Shown here: in pieces, positions 57,414-64,000 of the stretch
How positions within the stretch are numbered: position 1 is the stretch's first letter
Layout: each line of letters opens with the position of its first letter
Assembly: GCA_047495785.1 (NCBI GenBank)
Contig: JBLDXI010000020.1
Coordinates: 1,674,001 to 1,738,000, forward strand
DNA: 64,000 nt
Reading direction: 5' to 3'
Source of the DNA: Lepidodermella squamata
Taxonomy: Eukaryota; Gastrotricha
Translations under genes and position numbers: made by a program
Notes under the pieces: model-generated
The model's database searches: none
What the model saw: only the letters and a program-made list of their open reading frames with translations
What the model was told of the DNA's origin: nothing

Positions 57414-57944
57414 CTTTCTAGCAGTGTGGTCCAAATGCAGACTCCCGAGTCTTTTAGACTCTTTCTGAGATTTTGCAGACTCCCGAGCGTTTTTCGGTTA
57501 AAATCAGGTGAGGCTCCGAATAGACTCCCGTGGATGGCTACCCAAGGCTCGAGCAGACTCCTTGCATATTTAGACTCCGACGAAGGGTGATAAACAGCGT
57601 TTTCAGGTCATTTTCAGGGGCGTAAACAGCTGGTTGTTTTGGTTGTTCAAAGAACTACCAAAATGAAGTCTCAAAAACCCCTCTTCGGCCTATAAAATGG
57701 CTTAAATTGCTTATAAAATGGACGAAATGTTGGCAAAGTTGTCAAAAAATTGCTCGCTTCGCTCGAAATCCAGACATTTTCAATATTTTCTATTGAAAAT
57801 GTTTCTTTTTTTTGCCTTTAGAAACTAAAAAATTAGCATTTATTAACGAAGTGAGACAAAATACACTGTGGAGACTCCGCCAACGATTGCAGACTCCGAC
57901 CACAGACTCATTTATTTTCGGGCTTGGACCACACTGCTTTCTAG
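57414..57944. mobile_element. Non-autonomous hAT-type element (MITE), 515 bp, with 8-bp target duplication
   Basis: Element 57422-57936 begins CAGTGTGGTCCAA and ends with its exact complement TTGGACCACACTG. Both sides carry the identical 8 bases CTTTCTAG (57414-57421 and 57937-57944). CAG at the ends, an 8-bp duplication and its nTnnnnAn form all fit hAT. The interior encodes no transposase. It contains eight AGACTC units, several as GCAGACTCC(CGAG), concentrated near the two ends, which could be subterminal transposase-binding repeats. Confidence 0.88.
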
Positions 57945-58435
57945 GACGGCGTCGTGCGTCTGAATTGCCAATAGCCAAGTGCCAAATGCCGTCCTCAACC
58001 CTCATCCTTCCGCCTTCCGTTTTACGTTTTCTTGCAAATTAAATGATGAATCAGCTGTAAGGTGGGGAATCAGAATTTGAGGTAGCACACGAAACAAAAG
58101 GGCATACTTACTCGACATGAGACAGAAACCATCTTGAACCATGCCATAGCCCATTGTCTTCTTTCACTCAGCAATCAGGAAATCAAGAAATCCAGTGCGA
58201 TGTAAAACTAATCGCATAGAGTTCGCATTTGGAACCCGGAACCCGTTACCGATTGCCGCTAGTGGAGTGCTACATTTACTCACTACCTGACTTCTCTTCG
58301 AGCTTCGCATATTCGATATGAAAAATGCAGCACAACATTTTCGCCTGCTGTTAATCTTATCTTAAGATTTAATTACTTTAGTAAGTATCTGATTATATCT
58401 CGACTTGCGTCTTCGCTTTTTGCATATCCACCTTT

Positions 58436-58463
58436 GCTCAACGCTCAACGCTCAACGCTCAAC
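58436..58463 (+). repeat. Four tandem GCTCAAC units
   Basis: Four perfect 7-bp copies about 76 nt upstream of the DDX11 start. Confidence 0.9.
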
Positions 58464-58538
58464 CCCAGACTTTTACCCGCAACACCCAAACAATTTGCTT
58501 GTTTTACTTATTTATTTTCATAGCAATATTTATTTGAG

Positions 58539-61154
58539 ATGTCCAAGGAAGCTGAAGCCATCGACGAAGAAGGTTTCGTTTTTCCATTTCCACCATATCC
58601 AGGTCAAGTTGAGTTCTGTCATACTCTCTACGATGCTGCTGTGGATCATAAACTCGCTATCTTGGAAAGCCCAACGGGCACGGGAAAATCTATGGCAATC
58701 ATTGCTTCGGCATTGAGATGGCTAACCGATTCTGAAACCAAATTTCGTCAAGAAGTTGATAAATTAAAGGAGCAAGATGCCAAACTAGCTGAGGCGGACG
58801 ACTGGCTAGCCGTTGCTGATCAGCGTCGTAAACTGCAGGATGCTATTTCCGACGTAGAAGTAATAACGAAGTGGTTGGATGAATCTGATAAGTTGGCTCG
58901 TGAATCTCGTTCAAAATTGATTGAACTGGAGTCAAATTTAAAGATGAAATCCGGAGTTAATATTGCATTCGAAGATGTGAACGCTTTGAAAGAAGAATCG
59001 AAAACCCGCAAGACAGAAGCGGATACTGAGCTCATCGGCAGCTCATCGGAGGAAGAAGGAGACGAAAATGACGACCCAGATGGCTTGACTCGGCGCAATG
59101 GCTCAGAAGCTCTGGATTTTCCAGCAATCCCCCAGATCATTTATGCTAGCCGAACTCACAGCCAACTGAGTCAATTTGTAAGCGAAATGTCACGTCACCC
59201 AACCAAAGTGCGTGCAATTTCATTAGGAGCTCGTCAACTGCTATGCATTAACGAAAACGTTCGATCAAACAATTCATCCAGCTGGCTCGTGAATGACAGA
59301 TGTGCCGAGTTGAGAAAACGCAAAGGTGACAAGGGCTGCAAGTTCTACAACAAACAGCGTATCACGGCTCTTTCAAACGGCTTGCTCGGCCAAATCACTG
59401 ACATTGAAGAGTTGGTGAGTCGAGGCCGATCAGCCTGTGCTTGCCCGTACTACGCAGCCCGTCGTGCTATTCCTCGAGCTCAGATTATGGTCGTTCCTTA
59501 CCCACTATTATTTCAATCTTCGGCTCGTGAATCTTCAGGCATTCGCTTGAAAGGATCTCTGGTCATAATCGACGAAGCTCATAACTTGTAATACTTGCTC
59601 AATTATTTTCTATGTGATACAATTTAACATTATTTCTCTCATAGACTTGAACATCTGGGTGACGCGCATGCTGCTCGTATTGATTTGAATCAATTACAAG
59701 CGGCTCAGCAGTTGCTATCAGCTTACTGGGACCGGTACGGCACTCGTTTAAATGCCGCTAACGCTCGAATGGTTCGTCAACTTTCGACCATGGTCGGTGC
59801 TCTGGTGGACCATCTCACTAATAAAAAGACGTCACAGCAAAAGTCGACAGTTTTCAAGGTTGAGGAGTTCGCTTTTTCTGCCGGGGCAGAGGCTATCAAT
59901 TTACCAGCTTTGGTTCGGTGGGCAAAAACAGTTCGGATCGGCCAAAAAGTTCGGTCATTCAGCTCGACCTTATTCTCATCTCTTGCGGCTGGCGATGATG
60001 AAATTGCGAAACAAAACAAGCCGAGCGAGAAGAAGGGAAAAGACCAGCCAGAACAGCCGCAAAGTTTCGGCCAAGCGTCTGCGTTGTGTCAAGTTCTTTC
60101 GTTTTTGGAAACCCTGGGAAATTTGCCAAATTCGCAAACTCGCGTTATTGTCACCGAAGCAAATGAAGTTGAAAAGCGCCCTGCTTCTATCCATGTTTTA
60201 CTCCTCGACCCAGCCTCTCAATTCGGTGCTATTCTTAAGGAAGCTCACAGCGTAGTTTTAGCCGGTGGAACAATGCAACCTGTCGGCGATTTGTTGGATC
60301 AACTGCGAAATTCAGTCCCTGATTTGAAAGTTGTCTGCAAACAATTCCCGCACGTGATCCCCAGCGATTCATTAATGGTTATTCCAGTCTCAAGCGGCCC
60401 TTCGGGGCAAAAGATGCGATTTACCTTCGCGGCTCGTCAAGATTCGTCCGCGTTGAAAGAAGCCGGAAAATCACTGGCTAGTTTGATGCCTCTTGTCCCT
60501 CATGGTTTTGTCGTTTTCTTCCCATCTTACGATTTACTTTCCACTGCGACTGAATTATGGAAGCAAGACGGTTCGTTGGAGCGGCTGGAAAAGAAGAAGA
60601 AAATCTTCATTGAGCCCCGCAATTCCCGTCATGGGATCGAGAAGTTTCTGGAAGAATACGGTGAAATGGCCACTTCAAGCCAAGGTGCTATTTTACTGGC
60701 TGTAATTGGCGGAAAGTTGAGCGAAGGCGTCAATTTATCCGACGATTTAGCCCGTGGTTTAGCCGTCATCGGAATGCCCTACCCATCACTCGCCTCCGTC
60801 GAGTTGCAGGAGAAATTGCGGTATCTCAGCGCGTTGAAGCCGGTTGAGACCGAGAGTGATGGCGAGACGGAAAAAGATCGAGGCCGTCGGTATTACACGT
60901 CGCTGTGTTGGCGGGCCATCAACCAAACAGTCGGGCGTTGCATCCGCCACGCCGGCGATCACGCTGTTGTGTACTTGTTCGACGAGCGTTACACCGCGAA
61001 ATCGGCCCTCGACTCGAATTTACCCCGCTGGATGGGTCCGTCGATTGTCCGCCCGGCTGAGGGCGTTGGTTCTGCCTCGTTCGGCATGGTCGTTTCTGCT
61101 ACTGCCAATTTTTTCAAAAAACGCCGCGCTGCCAAATTTTCTAACACTGAATAA
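58539..61154 (+). CDS. DDX11: DDX11/ChlR1 iron-sulphur DNA helicase, 852 aa
   Basis: Superfamily 2 XPD-like 5'-3' helicase for sister-chromatid cohesion and G4/flap processing. Exons 58539-59587 and 59645-61154. Motifs in order: FPFPPYPGQVEF (Q motif), Walker A SPTGTGKS, a charged insertion with SSEEEGDEND, motif Ia ASRTHSQLSQFVSEM, four Fe-S cysteines (CAELRKRKGDKGC and CACPYY), DEAH box in VIIDEAHNL, then helicase domain 2 with HVIPSDSL, GFVVFFPSYDLL, GGKLSEGVNLSDDLARG and motif VI QTVGRCIRHAGDHAVVYLFD. All four cysteines and both ATPase motifs are present, so it should be active. The DEAH box is directly before the only intron. Length is close to human DDX11 (906-970 aa). Same strand and 91 nt upstream of Treslin. 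Confidence 0.96.
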
Positions 61155-61245
61155 TTGACAAAAAATCTTGCATGATGATTTTTCCCCGAATTTTATCAAA
61201 TTTTTCTGATTTCTATTTTTTTCTGTTGTAGAGTTTTAATTGAAA

Positions 61246-62820
61246 ATGGAAGCAGTTCTCGAAGAAGCTCTGAAGGGCTTTGTAACGGATGTTTTGTCGT
61301 CTGACAGGCCTTGCTCGGAACTTTCTTTGAAAATCTTCTTCATTTTCAAAACGATCGTATCCAACCACGATCATATCGACGTAAGTCCGCCTTAATTTTT
61401 CGTACATATTCAACTCCGAATTTTTTATTAAGGAGGAGCAAATATTTAACCTAGTGAAGACGCATTTAGTGAGTGTGGCTGATATCAAGTCGCAGTTGGC
61501 TCAGCAGGACTCATCGTCATCGAAGTGCATTCAAATTCTACGCGGTCAAATACTCATCCGGCTTTTCTTCATTTGGGTCGCTCGCGACTGCTTGAAAAAA
61601 GGCGTCGACATAACAGATGAGGTCGTTAAACTCTGTGAAATGTTCTGCATTAGAACCGACCCGCTTCAATTAAACGCTTTCCTATCAGATACAGTCATGA
61701 AAATGTAAAATATTCAATAATTTAAGGAGGATTTTTTAACTAGTTTATTTCCAGGTTTGTTGACCATATTCCCGATATTTTGGCGCAAATTTTCGACGAA
61801 TTTTTGCTGCCGATTCCGAAAGAGTTGGCGGCAGCGACTGGAAATGAGGACGGCTATGACGAGGATGAAATGAGTTCGAACCGCAGCCCAACTGCTGACA
61901 GTTCGAAAGAGCAGTCGTTCGACGATTCGAACGGCAAACGCCGGTCACGTGACAACAAACCGCCGCGTTTCATCATGTCCCCGATCAAAAACATCGACTC
62001 GAATTCACGCAATGCTGCGAATAGCGGCAATCGATTCGGCAAACGACCTAGTCGGCAAATTCTAGTCGCTGCTCGATCGACGGCTGAAAACGACAAAAGC
62101 GCCGGGGGTAGTGCGAAAATTCGGAGTAAACAAATTTCCGTTGCCATAGCAACGAGTAAAAATTCGAACAGTGCCGATCGGAGGATCAGCGCTAGGTCGC
62201 AGTCGTTTGACCATGTCGGCGTTAGTATGAGGCAGGCTACGCAGCGGCAATCAACCGCGCCTGTTGCGCCGCAGAATTCGACGTCGGCCGTTCGGCGATG
62301 CTTATTCGGCACGGAATCGGCGAAAAATGACGCGATTTCAATGCTGAAGCCTGGCTTCACAACGCCGAGGAAACGCTCGGCCGCTGCTTTGACGTCAGTG
62401 GCCGACACCCCGCCCATGGATGCGAAGAAGCAATACCGACTACCACCAACGACCCCGTTATCGAAAATCAACCATGAAAATCAGCAAAATGATGTGATGA
62501 AGTCGCCGAGTTTTCCTAAGCCTGATTCATTGCCGTTTCGGGTTGTTACAACCCCGTTGAGGCAACTTCAATTGCAACAGGCGGTTATGAGATCGCCAAT
62601 GGCGCCCGGTACGATTTTGGTGCCTCAGTCGCCGGATGACAGTAAAGCGGGTATTACCGCTCGTTCGTTCTATGCGAAGCAAAACGGACCGCCCCAATCG
62701 GTTGTTCAGGCTACGAAAAAGAACCTGTTGTCGAGCGCGAATCGGAGAACGATGAGTAGCTACGACCTGAGCGCTGGTCCGTCAACTCAAGCTTCAAACA
62801 ACGGTAAGTTGAAAGTATAG
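61246..62820 (+). CDS. TICRR: Short Treslin/TICRR (Sld3-like replication initiation factor), 490 aa
   Basis: Helps load Cdc45 at origins when CDK-phosphorylated and bound to TopBP1. Exons 61246-61380, 61433-61704, 61755-62820; phases agree. Residues about 80-165 (RGQILIRLFFIWVARDCLKK ... CIRTDPLQLNAFLSDTV ... IPDILAQIFDEFLLPIPKEL) align with the helical Sld3-like core of vertebrate Treslin. Downstream VRRCLFGTES (about 315-320) matches the cyclin-binding RRxLF there. Candidate CDK sites follow: SVADTP (about 353), VVTTP (about 402) and LVPQSPDD (about 428), the last two spaced 26 residues. They resemble the T969/S1001 pair that human Treslin uses for TopBP1. The protein lacks the roughly 700-residue N-terminal region of vertebrate Treslin, and the upstream gene leaves no room for it. 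ATG follows a strong acceptor (ctgttgtag) by 14 nt. Alternative: a divergent MTBP/Sld3 relative. Confidence 0.8.
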
Positions 62821-63000
62821 AAAATTCGAAAAGTCCGATGAAATTTCATATTTTTTTCATTGAATTCAAGGTGATTTGAGCAAAATTCAAATATCAGAAA
62901 AATGTTGAAATCTGAGTGACTTGAAATTTTGATGTTTTGGGATTTTGGTAATGATGAAATATTTTGAATAAAAATTGACCTAAATTAGAAAATTAGATAT

Positions 63001-63690
63001 TCTCCCACGGCTGTGTCTTTTTTCATCTTGCCAAACATCTTTTTCTATCTAACCAAAATTTTGTTCTGGAAAATAATTTAATTGTTAAATCTAGTGTAAA
63101 TTCGCAATAAATCTTTTTTCATCTTGCCAACATGTTCATCAATATACTAAGTAAATTAAACACATTTTTAATCGGGCAATATTCCTTCCATGGTTTCCTT
63201 TCAATCTAACTCCTCGGAGATTTTCAGCGACCATTGGTAGTACGGCGGCCACGGTCTAAGACTACGCTCCACAACGCGACTATAACTGCGTCGTGCGGTA
63301 CCGGGCGGCCGTCCTATCCTTGGTCGATTCGAAGTTCCTAAAGAACAGGCCTAAATCAACGGATGGGCTTGGCTTGAGGAACCGAATCGTGAGATTGATT
63401 TTCTCGATTACCCTAAGCGTACTGGCCACTTTGGTGGTAGGCTATTAAAGATTTCGTTGTGAGACGCGTGGCCGCAAAAGAAAACAATTGAAACACGTGG
63501 CAAGATGAAAAAAGATGTTGGCAAGATACAAAACGACATTGGCAAGATGGAAAAAGATTTTTCGTATTTTTCACGCGAGAAAATGCTGGTTAGATGAATA
63601 AAGATGGAATTTTTCGGTTAGATAGAAAAAGATGTTTGGCAAGATGAAAAAGGATTTTGGCAAGATGAAAAAAGATTAACCCTCTCCCAC
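63001..63690. mobile_element. Inverted-repeat element, 674 bp, with 8-bp target duplication
   Basis: Element 63009-63682 is flanked by identical TCTCCCAC (63001-63008 and 63683-63690). The left arm TCTTTTTTCATCTTGCC and neighbouring AACATCTTTTTCTATCTAAC occur as exact complements at the right end (GGCAAGATGAAAAAAGA, GTTAGATAGAAAAAGATGTT). The right part also holds several direct, degenerate GGCAAGATGAAAAA units. Between the arms lies about 250 bp (63230-63480) of clearly higher GC. No transposase is encoded. Superfamily unclear; 8-bp duplications occur in hAT and P. Confidence 0.82.
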
Positions 63691-63717
63691 AGTATGAAAC
63701 GAAAAATACCAATCCCA

Positions 63718-63750
63718 TTATTACAGCGTGTCCCAGAAGTTGAGTAACTA
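63718..63750 (+). mobile_element. Tc1/mariner-like terminus at window edge
   Basis: TTACAGCGTGTCCCAGAAGT begins with TA then CAG.GTGTC, similar to the fragment at 39955-39988. The rest of any element would lie beyond the window. Confidence 0.3.
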
Positions 63751-64000
63751 TTTTTCAATTTGCCAATTTTTTGTAGAAAATTCAATTAATTTGTTTGAAT
63801 TAATCCATCATTTATACACGAATTAACCGAAGAAATAAAAAATAAACCGGAGAAAACCCCGATGGTAACTGGTTCGGTAATTTTCGGTATTTTCCCCTGT
63901 TGGTCCAAATTTTTCCGCACTTGTTAACAAGGGACATGCTTGGTACTACTCTTGTGATTTTTTTTAATGTTTTCGAATTTATTTGGCCATGAGATGTGGC

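Larger units (their letters stand above)
56974..58538. other. Divergent intergenic region between UTP4 and DDX11
   Basis: Holds the upstream regions of both genes, one complete hAT-type MITE (57422-57936) and a short 7-bp tandem repeat. No gene seen. A splice acceptor at 58521-58523 (tttcatag) precedes the DDX11 ATG by 15 nt. Confidence 0.65.
62821..64000. other. Gene-free stretch at window end
   Basis: Apart from the inverted-repeat element at 63001-63690 and a Tc1/mariner-like end at about 63718 I see no gene. Confidence 0.6.

Noticed and set aside
61854-62471. Minus-strand 205-codon frame
   Set aside because: Antisense shadow of the last Treslin exon, whose phase and homology are clear.
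63230-63480. Ribosomal RNA fragment inside the 63-kb element
   Set aside because: GC-rich and rRNA-like at a glance, but I could not match it to conserved 18S, 28S or 5S segments.
1-64000. CRISPR arrays, bacterial operons or viral genes
   Set aside because: No spaced direct-repeat arrays, no Shine-Dalgarno-type gene packing and no viral structural genes; introns show a eukaryotic genome.

Overview
The window is animal nuclear DNA: intron-bearing genes with GT-AG introns, many only 45-75 nt long, with MEK, OSBP-related, Kelch, Ku80, TFAM, DDX11 and Treslin homologues. It is AT-rich between genes and gene-dense overall. I could not fix the phylum. The combination of epsilon-tubulin (lost in Drosophila and C. 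elegans), a Brambleberry/Kar5-type nuclear-fusion protein and a Ku80 with a DNA-PKcs-type C-terminal tail argues against a fly, a Caenorhabditis-like nematode or Oikopleura dioica. Nearly every start codon lies 3-60 nt downstream of a pyrimidine-AG splice acceptor, and several same-strand neighbours are 60-300 nt apart. Together this suggests spliced-leader trans-splicing with operons, though 5'-UTR introns are an alternative.

Layout. 94-2255 (-): MAP2K (MEK). 4804-11322 (+): full-length ORP1-type oxysterol-binding protein (ankyrin-PH-coiled coil-FFAT-ORD, 17 exons). 13435-20521 (+): three tandem, recently duplicated, ORD-only ORP paralogues that have lost the EQVSHHPP signature; a truncated LINE lies between copies 1 and 2, and the LINE itself carries a 35-bp hairpin insertion. 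21936-23863 (+): a fourth ORD-only ORP with the His pair intact. 24285-26629 (-): epsilon-tubulin followed 61 nt later by an unrecognised helical protein with a one-base frame break. 27758-30077 (+): KLHL8. 30507-31753 (+): unrecognised cysteine-containing protein. 34124-35399 (+): PRL (PTP4A) phosphatase with a large low-complexity insertion. 38333-42771 (+): Brambleberry.

44147-56973 (-) is a run of five head-to-tail genes: UTP4, TFAM, UQCC1, Ku80 (XRCC5) and a KLHDC1/2-like kelch protein, with gaps of 253, 294, 102 and 161 nt. It serves rRNA processing, mtDNA maintenance, complex III assembly and double-strand-break repair, and looks like a polycistronic unit. The two 1.6-1.8 kb introns of the kelch gene contain opposite-strand debris: a helicase-like remnant and a frameshifted membrane-protein gene. 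58539-62820 (+) holds DDX11 and, 91 nt later, a short Treslin (TICRR), both DNA replication/cohesion factors.

Mobile DNA includes a 515-bp hAT-type MITE with a perfect 8-bp target duplication, a 674-bp inverted-repeat element with a perfect 8-bp duplication, the 35-bp hairpin with a perfect 8-bp duplication, a 5'-truncated LINE, and fragments resembling Tc1/mariner and hAT termini. The most interesting items are the short Treslin with recognisable CDK sites, the ORP paralogues without the PI4P histidines, the hairpin micro-insertion, the candidate operon, and the PRL with an insertion inside its phosphatase domain.
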